Assembly: GCF_024295805.1 (NCBI RefSeq)
Contig: NZ_JANCLX010000012.1
Span: 1-64,000, forward strand
DNA: 64,000 nt
DNA from: Streptomyces cucumeris
GTDB taxonomy: Bacteria; Actinomycetota; Actinomycetes; Streptomycetales; Streptomycetaceae
Direction: 5' to 3'
The translations under genes were made by a program, and so were the position numbers. Under the pieces are notes generated by a model. The model did no database searches and was not told the origin of the DNA. It worked only from the letters and a program-made list of their open reading frames with translations. The first letter of the stretch is position 1; every line of letters begins with the position of its first letter. Below, piece after piece: positions 14,251 through 27,506 of this stretch.

Positions 14251-16533
14251 CTACTTCACCGGCTCGGGCTCCGGCTCCTCGGCCGTCTCGCCGTCGCCCT
14301 CGGGGTCGGCGGGCGTCTTCACCGAGTCGAGCAGAAGCTGGGCGACGTCGACGACCTGGACGGACTCCTTCGCCTTGCCGTCGTTCTTCTTGCCGTTGAC
14401 CGAGTCGGTCAGCATCACCAGACAGAACGGGCAGGCGGTCGAGACGATGTCGGGGTTGAGCGACAGCGCCTCGTCCACGCGCTCGTTGTTGATGCGCTTG
14501 CCGATCCGCTCTTCCATCCACATCCGGGCACCGCCCGCGCCACAGCAGAAGCCGCGCTCCTTGTGGCGGTGCATCTCCTCGTTCCGCAGGCCCGGCACCT
14601 TGGCGATGATCTCGCGCGGCGGGGTGTAGACCTTGTTGTGGCGGCCCAGGTAGCAGGGGTCGTGGTAGGTGATCAGACCCTCGACCGGGGTGACGGGGGT
14701 GAGCTTGCCCTCGTCGACGAGGTGCTGGAGGAGCTGGGTGTGGTGGATGACCTCGTACTCGCCGCCGAGCTGGGGGTACTCGTTCGCGATGGTGTTGAAG
14801 CAGTGCGGGCAGGTCGCGACGATCTTCTTCGAGGACTTCGGCTTCTTGGTCGACTCGTCCACCTCGCCGTCCTCGTCGAGGGACTCACCGAAGGCCGCGT
14901 TCAGCGTGGCCACGTTCTCCGCGCCGAGCTGCTGGAAGAGGAACTCGTTGCCCAGACGGCGCGGTGAGTCACCGGTGCACTTCTCGTCGCCGCCCATGAT
15001 CGCGAACTTGACGCCCGCGATGTGCAGCAGCTCCGCGAAGGCCTTGGTGGTCTTCTTGGCGCGGTCCTCCAGGGCACCGGCACAGCCGACCCAGTAGAGG
15101 TACTCGACCTCGGTGAGGTCCTCGATGTCCGTGCCGACGACCGGCACCTCGAAGTCGACTTCCTTGGTCCATGCCAGCCGCTGCTTCTTGGCCAGGCCCC
15201 AGGGGTTGCCCTTCTTCTCCAGGTTCTTGAGCATCGTGCCCGCCTCGCTGGGGAAGCTGGACTCGATCATCACCTGGTAGCGGCGCATGTCGACGATGTG
15301 GTCGACATGCTCGATGTCCACCGGGCACTGCTCGACACAGGCGCCGCAGGTGGTGCAGGACCACAGCACATCGGGGTCGATGACGCCGTTCTCCTCCAGC
15401 GTCCCGATCAGCGGGCGCTCGGCTTCCGCGAGGGCGGCCGCGGGCACGTCCTTGAGCTGCTCCTCGGTGGCCTTCTCCTCGCCCTCCATGGACGTGCCGC
15501 CGCCCGCGAGCAGATACGGGGCCTTGGCGTGCGAGTGGTCCCGCAGCGCCATGATCAGCAGCTTGGGGGAGAGCGGCTTACCGGTGTTCCAGGCCGGGCA
15601 CTGCGACTGGCAGCGGCCGCACTCGGTGCAGGTGGAGAAGTCGAGGATGCCCTTCCAGGAGAAGTGCTCGATCTGGGAGACGCCGAACTGGTCGTCCTCG
15701 CCCGGGTCCTCGAAGTCGATCGGCTTGCCCTCGCTGGTCATCGGCAGCAGCGCGCCGAGGGCGACCTCGCCGTCCGCGTTCCGCTTGAACCAGATGTTGG
15801 GGAAGGCGAGGAAGCGGTGCCAGGCGATGCTCATGTCGATGTTCAGGGAGACCGTGATCATCCAGATGAACGACGTGGCGATCTTCACCATGGCGACGAA
15901 GTAGGTGAGGTTCTGCAGCGTGGTCAGGCTCAGCCCCTTGAAGGCCAGGACCAGCGGGTACGAGAACAGGTACCCCGGCTCGTAGCTCTCCACGTGGTGC
16001 AGTGCGCCCTCGAGGCCGCGCAGCGTCATGATGCACACGCCGACGATGAGGATGACGTACTCGACGAAGTACGCCTGCCAGCTCGTCGAGCCCGCGAAAC
16101 GGGACTTGCGCCCGGCCCGCGACGGCAGGTTGAGCTGGCGGATGACGATGAGGGTGAGGATGCCCAGGGTGGTCCCGGTCCCCATCACCTCGACCAGCAG
16201 CTCCCACGGCAGCCACTCACCGATGACCGGGAGCAGCCAGTCGGCCTGGAAGAGCTGGCCGAAGGCGTTGGCGATGGTGAGGAGCAGGCTGAGGAAGCCG
16301 ACCGCGACGAACCAGTGGGCGACGCCGACGACGCCCCACTTGTTCATCCGGGTGTGCCCGACGAACTCCCGGACCAGGGTCACCGAGCGCTGCCAGGGAT
16401 TGTCGGTCCGCAGCCCCGCCGGGACCGGCGCGCCGAGCATGAAGAAACGCACGAACTGCACGACGGCGCGGCCTAGCAGGGCAACGCCGACCGCGATGAG
16501 GACCAGCGACACGATGATCGCGGCGAGTTGCAT
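14251..16533 (-). CDS. Membrane-bound (Fe-S)-binding protein, heterodisulfide-reductase-like
   Basis: This 760-residue protein has an N-terminal membrane domain of about six helices (residues 1-270) resembling a cytochrome-b type subunit. A soluble part follows with two 4Fe-4S motifs (CTECGRCQSQCP and CTTCGACVEQCP) and two cysteine-rich CCG domains (YWVGCAG ... CPHCFN and DPCYLGR ... GFCCGAGG ... CPFC). This is the GlpC/HdrD layout: electron transfer between membrane quinones and a soluble dehydrogenase or disulfide. In actinobacteria it is often linked to fatty-acyl oxidation or lactate-type oxidases, but no partner lies here. A palindrome upstream (16565-16578) may be its operator. The acidic C-terminus ends in GluPro repeats. 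Confidence 0.9.
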   Translation of the reverse strand: MQLAAIIVSLVLIAVGVALLGRAVVQFVRFFMLGAPVPAGLRTDNPWQRSVTLVREFVGHTRMNKWGVVGVAHWFVAVGFLSLLLTIANAFGQLFQADWLLPVIGEWLPWELLVEVMGTGTTLGILTLIVIRQLNLPSRAGRKSRFAGSTSWQAYFVEYVILIVGVCIMTLRGLEGALHHVESYEPGYLFSYPLVLAFKGLSLTTLQNLTYFVAMVKIATSFIWMITVSLNIDMSIAWHRFLAFPNIWFKRNADGEVALGALLPMTSEGKPIDFEDPGEDDQFGVSQIEHFSWKGILDFSTCTECGRCQSQCPAWNTGKPLSPKLLIMALRDHSHAKAPYLLAGGGTSMEGEEKATEEQLKDVPAAALAEAERPLIGTLEENGVIDPDVLWSCTTCGACVEQCPVDIEHVDHIVDMRRYQVMIESSFPSEAGTMLKNLEKKGNPWGLAKKQRLAWTKEVDFEVPVVGTDIEDLTEVEYLYWVGCAGALEDRAKKTTKAFAELLHIAGVKFAIMGGDEKCTGDSPRRLGNEFLFQQLGAENVATLNAAFGESLDEDGEVDESTKKPKSSKKIVATCPHCFNTIANEYPQLGGEYEVIHHTQLLQHLVDEGKLTPVTPVEGLITYHDPCYLGRHNKVYTPPREIIAKVPGLRNEEMHRHKERGFCCGAGGARMWMEERIGKRINNERVDEALSLNPDIVSTACPFCLVMLTDSVNGKKNDGKAKESVQVVDVAQLLLDSVKTPADPEGDGETAEEPEPEPVK

Positions 16534-16564
16534 GTGGGGCTCCTCGAACCTGCGAGAGCGGTGC

Positions 16565-16578
16565 TTACTAAGCAGTAA
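16565..16578. promoter_or_regulatory. Palindromic operator candidate
   Basis: TTACT-AAGC-AGTAA is a perfect 5-bp inverted repeat 32 bp before the start of the Fe-S protein gene, in a locally AT-rich patch. Size and spacing suit a TetR- or GntR-type dimer. The regulator is not in the window. Confidence 0.4.
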
Positions 16579-16754
16579 CTTAATTCGTCCTGACCGACAT
16601 TACCCGTCTGGGTGCTACCTCATGTAGCCGACCGGCCGGTGATCTGTGTCGCTCAGGGTGCCCTCTCCTGGCGCCCCGTGGCGCCGTTTTCCGGGCGCTG
16701 TTCCCGGGTCCGCGTCCGGGTGTGTGCCCCCTTGGTCATAAGGGTCATATAAAA

Positions 16755-16775
16755 GTTGAGTCGGTGCGACTCAGG
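16755..16775. promoter_or_regulatory. HAIR operator (HspR site), imperfect
   Basis: GTTGAGT-N7-ACTCAGG matches the HspR-associated inverted repeat CTTGAGT-N7-ACTCAAG at most positions. It lies about 90 bp before dnaK and a few bases before a perfect TTGACA at 16780-16785 that could be the -35 box. Confidence 0.75.
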
Positions 16776-16779
16776 TCTG

Positions 16780-16785
16780 TTGACA
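16780..16785 (+). promoter_or_regulatory. Likely -35 element of the dnaK promoter
   Basis: TTGACA lies between the two HAIR elements. The downstream HAIR would cover the -10 or transcription start region, so bound HspR would block the polymerase. No obvious consensus -10 was picked out at 17-18 bp spacing, so the promoter call is tentative. Confidence 0.45.
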
Positions 16786-16806
16786 GGCTGCAGCGGATCA
16801 TGCACG

Positions 16807-16827
16807 CTTGAGTCTGTTGCACTCAAT
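16807..16827. promoter_or_regulatory. HAIR operator (HspR site), near-perfect
   Basis: CTTGAGT-N7-ACTCAAT differs at one position from the HAIR consensus recognised by HspR. It ends 35 bp before the dnaK start codon and downstream of the candidate -35 box. HspR with DnaK as co-repressor is the known control of dnaK operons in Streptomyces, and hspR is the last gene of this operon. Confidence 0.88.
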
Positions 16828-16861
16828 GCTGTACTCGAAGCGGTAGCTGGAGGATTGCGAA

Positions 16862-18719
<1,858 letters not shown>

Positions 18720-18723
<4 letters not shown>

Positions 18724-19376
18724 CGGAGGAGACCCCGGGCTTCGAGGAGCAGCCCGACGTCCCCTCCGAAGCCGCGCAGACCCCTGACGACGCGGCGAAG
18801 GGCGCCGGGTCCGCCGACAAGGCGGGTCCGGCCCCCGCAGGGGACATCGAACAGGTGGCCATTCAGGCGCAGCTGGACCAGGTCCGTACCGCGCTCAACG
18901 AGCGGACGGCCGACCTCCAGCGGCTCCAGGCGGAGTACCAGAACTACCGGCGCCGGGTCGAGCGGGACCGGGTCACGGTCAAGGAGGTCGCCGTGGCGAA
19001 CCTCCTGTCCGAACTGCTGCCCGTGCTCGACGACGTCGGCCGCGCCCGTGAACACGGCGAGCTGGTCGGCGGCTTCAAGTCCGTCGCCGAATCGCTGGAG
19101 ACGGTGGCGGCGAAGCTGGGCCTGCAGCAGTTCGGCAAGGAGGGCGAGCCCTTCGACCCGCTGGTGCACGAGGCGTTGATGCACTCGTACGCACCGGATG
19201 TCACCGAGACGACGTGCGTGCAGATTCTCCAGCCGGGGTATCGAATCGGCGAGCGTACGATCCGACCGGCCCGGGTCGCGGTCGCCGAGCCCCAGCCGGG
19301 CGCCGGCTCCGCCAAGGGCGGCGAGGGCGAGGCTCCGGCCGCGGACGAGGAGAGCGGTGGCCCGGACGAGGGCTGA
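18720..19376 (+). CDS. grpE: Nucleotide exchange factor GrpE
   Basis: This 218-residue protein starts with GTG overlapping the dnaK stop (GTGA). An acidic N-terminal tail (EETPGFEEQPDVPSEAAQ) is followed by a coiled coil (QLDQVRTALNERTADLQRLQAEYQNYRRRVERDR, about residues 55-90) and the C-terminal beta domain ending in FDPLVHEALMHSYAPDVTET ... GYRIGERTIRPARVAV. GrpE releases ADP from DnaK and so resets the chaperone cycle. The tail beyond residue 190 is low-complexity. The gene is co-transcribed with dnaK and dnaJ, so its dosage follows HspR control. Confidence 0.96.
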
Positions 19377-19421
19377 CGCGACGGTGACGACGGACAGCGC
19401 AGGAGAGGAGGGACGTCGGGG

Positions 19422-20600
19422 ATGAGCACCAAGGACTTCGTCGAGAAGGACTACTACAAGGTTCTCGGCGTCCCCAAGGACGCGACCGAGGCGGAGATCA
19501 AGAAGGCGTACCGGAAGCTCGCGCGCGAGTTCCACCCGGACGCCAACAAGGGCGATGCCAAGGCCGAGGAGCGCTTCAAGGAGATCTCCGAGGCCAATGA
19601 CATCCTCGGCGATCCCAAGCGGCGCAAGGAGTACGACGAGGCCCGGGCACTGTTCGGGAACGGCGGCTTCCGCCCCGGTCCCGGCGGTCCGGGCTCCACC
19701 GGCAGCTTCAACTTCGACCTGGGCGACCTCTTCGGCGGTGCCCAGGGCGGCGGCGGGAGCGCGGGTGGTTTCGGCGGCGGTCTGGGGGACGTCTTCGGCG
19801 GCCTCTTCAACCGCGGCGGCGGCTCCCGTACCCAGCCCAGACGCGGTCAGGACGTCGAGTCCGAGGTGACGCTGAGCTTCACCGAGGCGGTGGAGGGGGC
19901 CACGGTCCCCCTGCGGATGTCCAGCCAGGCCCCGTGCAAGGCGTGTTCCGGCACCGGCGACCAGAACGGCACCCCCAGGGTCTGCCCGACCTGCGTCGGC
20001 ACCGGACAGGTCAGCCGCGGCGGCGGGGGCGGTTTCTCGCTCACCGATCCGTGCGTGGAGTGCCGGGGCCGCGGGCTGATCGCACAGAATCCGTGCGAGA
20101 CCTGCAAGGGCAGCGGACGGGCTCGTTCCGCCCGCACCATGCAGGTCCGGATCCCCGCGGGCGTCAGTGACGGCCAGCGGATCCGGCTGCGCGGCAAGGG
20201 CGCCCCGGGCGAGACCGGCGGTCCGGCCGGTGACCTCTACGTCATCGTCCATGTGGACGCGCATCCGGTCTTCGGCCGCAAGGGGGACAACCTGACCGTC
20301 ACCGTGCCCGTCTCCCTCCCGGAGGCGGCGCTCGGCGGCGAGATCAAGGTTCCGACGCTGGGCGGCCCGCCGGTCACCCTGAAGCTGCCGGCCGGTACGC
20401 CGGGCGGCCGGACCATGCGGGCCCGCGGCAAGGGCGCGGTGCGCAAGGACGGCACCCGGGGTGATCTGCTGGTCACCGTCGAGGTCACGGTGCCGAAGGA
20501 CCTCAGCGACGCGGCGCGTGAAGCGCTGGAGTCGTATCGCGAGGCGACCGCGGACGAGGACCCGCGGGCGGAGCTGTTCAAGGCCGCGAAGGGAGCGTGA
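19422..20600 (+). CDS. dnaJ: Co-chaperone DnaJ
   Basis: This 392-residue type I DnaJ has a J domain at 8-75 (DYYKVLGVPKDATEAEIKKA, with the HPD motif in FHPDANKGD), a Gly/Phe-rich region (GGFRPGPGGPGSTGSFNFDL), four zinc motifs (CKACSGTG, CPTCVGTG, CVECRGRG, CETCKGSG at about 168-231), and a C-terminal substrate-binding domain. It stimulates DnaK ATPase and delivers unfolded clients. The gene starts 45 bp after grpE and overlaps hspR by 4 bp. The linker between motifs is short and the Gly/Phe region unusually Gly-rich, which is common in this genus. Paralogues (DnaJ2) are normally encoded elsewhere. Confidence 0.97.
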   Translation: MSTKDFVEKDYYKVLGVPKDATEAEIKKAYRKLAREFHPDANKGDAKAEERFKEISEANDILGDPKRRKEYDEARALFGNGGFRPGPGGPGSTGSFNFDLGDLFGGAQGGGGSAGGFGGGLGDVFGGLFNRGGGSRTQPRRGQDVESEVTLSFTEAVEGATVPLRMSSQAPCKACSGTGDQNGTPRVCPTCVGTGQVSRGGGGGFSLTDPCVECRGRGLIAQNPCETCKGSGRARSARTMQVRIPAGVSDGQRIRLRGKGAPGETGGPAGDLYVIVHVDAHPVFGRKGDNLTVTVPVSLPEAALGGEIKVPTLGGPPVTLKLPAGTPGGRTMRARGKGAVRKDGTRGDLLVTVEVTVPKDLSDAAREALESYREATADEDPRAELFKAAKGA

Positions 20601-21085
20601 CCCTCATGGAGCCGCACGGCCGGGGAGGAATCGGAGGCAGGGGCGCGGGCCGGGCCCGCAATCCCTACGAGCTGACCGACGAGTCGCCGGTGTACGTCAT
20701 CTCGGTGGCAGCTCAGCTCTCCGGTCTGCACCCGCAGACCCTTCGTCAGTACGACCGCCTCGGCCTGGTCTCGCCCGACCGCACCCCCGGCCGCGGCCGT
20801 CGGTACTCCGCGCGCGATATCGATCTGCTCCGCCAGGTGCAGGCGCTGTCCCAGGACGAGGGGATCAACCTCGCCGGGATCAAGCGCATCATCGAACTGG
20901 AGAACCAGGTCGCGGCCCTCCAGGCCCGGGTGGCCGAGCTCCAGTCCGCGGTCGAGGGCGCCGCGGCGGCCATGCAGCAGCGCGAGGCCCAGGTCCACGC
21001 CTCCTACCGGCGTGACCTGGTCCGCTACCAGGACGTCCAGCAGACCAGCGCACTGGTCGTCTGGCGGCCCAAGCCCAAGGACTAG
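20597..21085 (+). CDS. hspR: Heat-shock repressor HspR
   Basis: This 162-residue MerR-family protein starts with a GTG overlapping dnaJ; an ATG at 20606 is an alternative start. The winged-helix segment is clear: PVYVISVAAQLSGLHPQTLRQYDRLGLVSPDRTPGRGRRYSARDIDLL (about 34-81), followed by a coiled coil (IKRIIELENQVAALQARVAELQSAVEG). HspR binds HAIR operators (here before dnaK and clpB) and represses them, with DnaK acting as co-repressor. Being the last gene of the operon it represses itself. A damaged dnaK would therefore also affect its feedback. A strong terminator follows at 21108-21140. Confidence 0.95.
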   Translation: MTLMEPHGRGGIGGRGAGRARNPYELTDESPVYVISVAAQLSGLHPQTLRQYDRLGLVSPDRTPGRGRRYSARDIDLLRQVQALSQDEGINLAGIKRIIELENQVAALQARVAELQSAVEGAAAAMQQREAQVHASYRRDLVRYQDVQQTSALVVWRPKPKD

Positions 21086-21107
21086 CGTCTCCTGATCTTC
21101 GGGTGAC

Positions 21108-21140
21108 AGGCCCGGCGGCCGTTCTTCGGCCGCCGGGCCT
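21108..21140 (+). terminator. Terminator of the dnaK operon
   Basis: A 13-bp perfect stem (AGGCCCGGCGGCC / GGCCGCCGGGCCT) with a 7-base loop GTTCTTC follows the hspR stop by about 22 bases. Confidence 0.8.
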
Positions 21141-21150
21141 TCCGCATACG

Positions 21151-21434
21151 GATGAGCTCCGCCCCGGCGCCCGCCGAGCCCGCTGGGAAGAACGCCGGCT
21201 GGCGGTCTACGCCGACTACGCCACGGCGCTGAAGCGCACCGTCACGCTGGCCTACCGGATCGCCTCCCATCTCGGGGTGGGACCCCGGAGACCTGGTCGG
21301 CGTTGCTCACCCGCCAGCGCACCGCACGCGAGGCGTATTACGCGGCCGTCCGCCGCGACTTGGCTCTTCCGCCCGGTCACTCCGGCCACTGGACCCTCCA
21401 GCCCGGTCGTCCCCGGCCCGGACGGCCGGAGTAG
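21151..21434 (+). pseudogene. Frameshifted remnant of an unknown gene
   Basis: Coding character is split between two frames. The first part reads RWEERRLAVYADYATALKRTVTLAYRIASHLG (about 21184-21279). From 21288 another frame continues ETWSALLTRQRTAREAYYAA ... LALPPGHSGHWTLQPG and stops at 21434. The YADYxxALK start and the REAYYAAVRRDL end are typical of small Streptomyces proteins of unknown role, but no single open frame joins them. A missing middle plus a frameshift is the likely cause; there is no credible start codon with a ribosome-binding site. This may be a truncated gene left after rearrangement between hspR and the cupin gene. Judged by eye only. Confidence 0.45.
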
Positions 21435-21525
21435 AGCCGGTCTCCCCCCGTCCCGGGGCGCTCCCGGTGGGCGCGACGGCGCGGCGGGGGAGGCGCACCA
21501 TGGAGGTACGGCAGGAGGTACCGCC

Positions 21526-21942
<417 letters not shown>

Positions 21943-21970
21943 GGGTGCCGACGCGGTGAGCGGCTGAGCG

Positions 21971-23599
21971 ATGAGCACCGGCCCCGGACGGAGACCGCCG
22001 CGCCGCCCGAACCGCCGGGGGCGGCCGGGCCGGGGCGGTCCGCCCCGGGGCGGCGGCAGCGAGCACACCGAACGGATGGTGCGGACGCTGCTGCGCCGCC
22101 GCAAGCAGCCGCTGTCCCGGAAGGACGTGACGGTGGTCGACCCGCCGCGGATGCGCCGGGCGGTGGCGGCCACGGCGGTCGGCAACACCATGGAGTGGTT
22201 CGACTTCGGCGTCTACGCCTATGTCGCGGTCACCCTGGGCAAGGTGTTCTTCCCGGCCGATGAACCGGCCACGCAGGTGGTCGCCACCTTCGCCACCTTC
22301 GCGGTGGCGTTCCTGGTGCGTCCGCTGGGCGGGCTGCTCTTCGGGCCGCTGGGGGACCGGATCGGACGGCGGCGGGTGCTGTCCACCACCATGATCATGA
22401 TGGCGATCGGCACCTTCGCGGTGGGGGTGCTTCCGTCGTACGACACCATCGGGTTCACCGCCCCGCTGCTGCTCCTGCTGTGCCGGGTGGTGCAGGGCTT
22501 CTCCACCGGCGGTGAGTACGCCGGGGCCACCACGTACATCGCCGAGTTCGCACCGGACACCCGCCGCGGATTCCTGGGCAGCTGGCTCGACTTCGGCACC
22601 TTCATCGGCTACGCGCTGGGCTCGGGGCTGGTCACGGTGCTCACCGCCGCCCTCGGTGAGCAGGGGATGGTGGACTGGGGCTGGCGGGTGCCGTTCCTGG
22701 TGGCCGGGCCGATGGGGCTGATCGGCCTGTACATGCGGCTGCGGCTGGAGGAGACCCCGGCGTTCCAGCAGGAGGCCGAGCGGGCGGCCGAGGCCGCCGC
22801 GGCGGCGGAGGCGCACGGTGAGCCGCGGCCGGTGGAGGAGGCGCGCCAGTCCGGCCAGGGGCGGCTGAAGGAGATCTTCACCCGGCACTGGCAGGCGGTG
22901 CTGATCTGTATGGGTCTGGTGCTGCTCTACAACGTCACCAACTACATGGTCACGTCGTACCTCCCGACGTACATGACCTCCACGCTCGGCCAGAACGCCA
23001 CCACCGCGCAGGTGCTCGTCCTGGGCACCATGGTGGTCGTGGCGCTGGCGATCACCGTGGTGGGGCGCGGTTCGGACCGCTGGGGGCGGCGGCCGCTGTT
23101 CCTGGCCGGGAGCGTGGCGATGATCGTGCTCGCCGTGCCGTCGCTGCTGCTGATCAAGGAGGGCGGGATCGTGCTGCCCGCGCTGGGCTGTCTGGTGCTG
23201 GGGCTGCTGCTGGTGACCTTCGCCGGGAACAGCGCGGCCACGCTGCCCGCCCTGTTCCCGACCCGGCTGCGCTACGGGGCGCTGTCGATCTCGTACAACA
23301 TCTCCGTGTCGCTGTTCGGCGGTACGACCCCGCTGCTGGCCTCCTGGCTGGTGGCCACCACCCACGACACGCTGGTGCCCGCGTACTACCTGATGGCGGC
23401 GGGCGCCGTGGGGCTGGTCGCCACGCTGTTCCTGCACGAGACGGCGGGCAGGCCGCTGCGCGGCTCGGGGCCGATGGTGGAGACCGAGGAGCAGGCACGT
23501 ACCTCGGTGGCCGAGAGCCGTACGGAGGCGGGCCGCCGGGCCCGCGACGTGTGGATCCGGGTCCGCCATCCCTGGACGCGCCATCACACGGGCGAGTGA
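21971..23599 (+). CDS. MHS-family major facilitator transporter (ProP-like)
   Basis: This 542-residue protein has a basic N-terminal tail (first 58 residues, many Arg/Gly/Pro) and 12 membrane segments. Signatures are NTMEWFDFGVYAYVA (the metabolite:H+ symporter motif), GPLGDRIGRRRVL (MFS motif A) and LLCRVVQGFSTGGEYAGA. MHS members import osmolytes, citrate, alpha-ketoglutarate or shikimate by proton symport. ProP-like assignment reflects general similarity; the substrate cannot be deduced. It starts 28 bp after the cupin gene, so the two may be co-transcribed. The C-terminal cytosolic tail is rich in Arg and Thr. Confidence 0.88.
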   Translation: MSTGPGRRPPRRPNRRGRPGRGGPPRGGGSEHTERMVRTLLRRRKQPLSRKDVTVVDPPRMRRAVAATAVGNTMEWFDFGVYAYVAVTLGKVFFPADEPATQVVATFATFAVAFLVRPLGGLLFGPLGDRIGRRRVLSTTMIMMAIGTFAVGVLPSYDTIGFTAPLLLLLCRVVQGFSTGGEYAGATTYIAEFAPDTRRGFLGSWLDFGTFIGYALGSGLVTVLTAALGEQGMVDWGWRVPFLVAGPMGLIGLYMRLRLEETPAFQQEAERAAEAAAAAEAHGEPRPVEEARQSGQGRLKEIFTRHWQAVLICMGLVLLYNVTNYMVTSYLPTYMTSTLGQNATTAQVLVLGTMVVVALAITVVGRGSDRWGRRPLFLAGSVAMIVLAVPSLLLIKEGGIVLPALGCLVLGLLLVTFAGNSAATLPALFPTRLRYGALSISYNISVSLFGGTTPLLASWLVATTHDTLVPAYYLMAAGAVGLVATLFLHETAGRPLRGSGPMVETEEQARTSVAESRTEAGRRARDVWIRVRHPWTRHHTGE

Positions 23600-23613
23600 G
23601 CCGCGCACGTGGC

Positions 23614-24018
23614 CTAGGGGCGGCCCATGGCGCGGGTGAGGGTGATCTCGATCAGCACCCGCGCGGGGTTGGGGCGCGGGGTGCGCTGGTAGCGCTCGGT
23701 GTAGCGGGCTTCGGCGTCCGCGATCAGCCCGGGCTCCTCGCGGATCACCGCGATCCCCTCCAGGGTCGCCCAGCGCCTGCCCGCCATCTGGCAGACGGCG
23801 ACCCGCGCACCGGCCTCGCCCGCCGCCCGGACGTGGGCGACCTTGCGGCTGTGGCCGCTGGCGATGACGCGGGCGAGCCCGCCCTCCGGGTCGTAGGTGA
23901 CCCCGACCGGGACGACGTGCGGGGTGCCGTCCGGGCGCGGGGTGGTCAGGGTGCATACATGGCGTTCCCGCCAGAAGGCGAGATAGCCGGGGTCCGGATT
24001 GCGAGGATCGATGGCCAT
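23614..24018 (-). CDS. PPOX-class F420/FMN-dependent enzyme
   Basis: This 134-residue protein matches the F420-dependent PPOX-class fold: YLAFWRERHVCTLTTPRPDGTPHVVPVGVTYD in the N-terminal half, SGHSRKVAHVRAAGEAGARVAVCQMAGRRWATLEG in the middle, and YTERYQRTPRPNPARVLIEITLTRAMGRP at the end. These split-barrel proteins bind F420 or FMN and reduce small substrates such as biliverdin or fatty acids, but most members are uncharacterised. It lies on the minus strand between the transporter and clpB genes, its 5' end about 40 bp from the HAIR element of clpB. It could thus share a promoter region with clpB. Confidence 0.8.
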   Translation of the reverse strand: MAIDPRNPDPGYLAFWRERHVCTLTTPRPDGTPHVVPVGVTYDPEGGLARVIASGHSRKVAHVRAAGEAGARVAVCQMAGRRWATLEGIAVIREEPGLIADAEARYTERYQRTPRPNPARVLIEITLTRAMGRP

Positions 24019-24056
24019 GGCGCAAAACCTATGGCCGGGATGGGTGGCGCAGCACA

Positions 24057-24077
24057 GTTGAGTGGAATAGACTCAAG
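24057..24077. promoter_or_regulatory. HAIR operator before clpB
   Basis: GTTGAGT-N7-ACTCAAG matches the HspR site consensus with one mismatch. It lies 75 bp before the clpB start codon. HspR regulates clpB in Streptomyces, so the site ties this gene to the dnaK operon 7 kb to the left. Confidence 0.85.
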
Positions 24078-24152
24078 TTTACGGAGGGTAGGTAGAGCAG
24101 GGTTGAATACCCTCAGGAGTAGGGTCATGGAAGCGAGGAGGAGCACAGGGAC

Positions 24153-26750
<2,598 letters not shown>

Positions 26751-26855
26751 TCACGCGGACCCCACGGCACGGAGATCACGCAAAATACGGCCGGGGTTGC
26801 GATGCGGGGGCGGGTGTGAGGGAGGATGGCGGTATCCATACGAAGGGAAACCACG

Positions 26856-27386
26856 GTGAGCATCGACCCGTCCTCGATTCCGAATTTCGGGGGCCAGCCC
26901 GAGCCCGAACCGGCGGGTCCGAGTGGCCCCGTGCTGCCCGACCAGGACCTGGTCAAGCAGCTGCTGGAGCAGATGGAGCTGAAGTACGTCGTCGACGAGG
27001 AGGGGGACCTCGCCGCGCCGTGGGAGCAGTTCCGCACGTACTTCATGTTCCGTGGTGAGGAGGAGCAGCAGGTCTTCTCCGTCCGGACGTTCTACGACCG
27101 GCCGCACGGCATCGACGAGAAGCCGCGGCTGCTCGAGGCGATCGACGACTGGAACCGCCGTACGTTGTGGCCGAAGGTCTACACCCACACCAACGACGAC
27201 GGCGCGGTCCGGCTGATCGGTGAGGCGCAGATGCTGACGGGCACCGGCGTCAGCCTGGAGCACTTCGTGTCCAGCACGGTGAGCTGGGTGCGGGCTTCCA
27301 TCGAGTTCGACAAGTGGCTGGTCGAGCAGCTGGGCCTGGAGGCCGACATCGAGTCCGACGGCGAGAAGCCGGACGACGAGAGCTGA
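26856..27386 (+). CDS. YbjN-domain protein
   Basis: This 176-residue protein is read from GTG 26856, preceded by GAAGGGA. Residues 30-170 form a YbjN-type domain: DQDLVKQLLEQMELKYVVDEEGDLAAPW, FRTYFMFRGEEEQQVFSVRTFYDRP, WNRRTLWPKVYTHTNDDGAVRLIGEAQMLTGTGVSLE. YbjN proteins are small, stress-linked and of unclear function; they may bind partners through a class-I chaperone-like fold. It lies about 100 bp after clpB and could be co-expressed, but a separate promoter is possible. Acidic tail (ESDGEKPDDES). A long hairpin terminator follows. Confidence 0.83.
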   Translation: MSIDPSSIPNFGGQPEPEPAGPSGPVLPDQDLVKQLLEQMELKYVVDEEGDLAAPWEQFRTYFMFRGEEEQQVFSVRTFYDRPHGIDEKPRLLEAIDDWNRRTLWPKVYTHTNDDGAVRLIGEAQMLTGTGVSLEHFVSSTVSWVRASIEFDKWLVEQLGLEADIESDGEKPDDES

Positions 27387-27424
27387 GGGACCCCTTCCGG
27401 GGCCCCGGTCCGCGAGACACAGCG

Positions 27425-27475
27425 GAGCCCGGTCGAGGCACCGCCCCCGCAGGGCGGCGGTGCACGGCCGGGCTC
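27425..27475. terminator. Long hairpin terminator with T-run
   Basis: A two-part stem (outer GAGCCCGG / CCGGGCTC, inner GCACCGCC / GGCGGTGC) around a small loop is followed by ACGCTTTTTC. It stands between the convergent YbjN and aminotransferase genes and can serve both. Confidence 0.8.
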
Positions 27476-27506
27476 ACGCTTTTTCCGGGCTCCCGGGTCC
27501 CGGGGT

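Noticed and set aside
24098..24121. Second HAIR-like repeat before clpB (GGTTGAATACCCTCAGGAG)
   Set aside because: Only one half-site resembles the consensus and the spacing does not fit an inverted repeat; only the site at 24057-24077 was kept.
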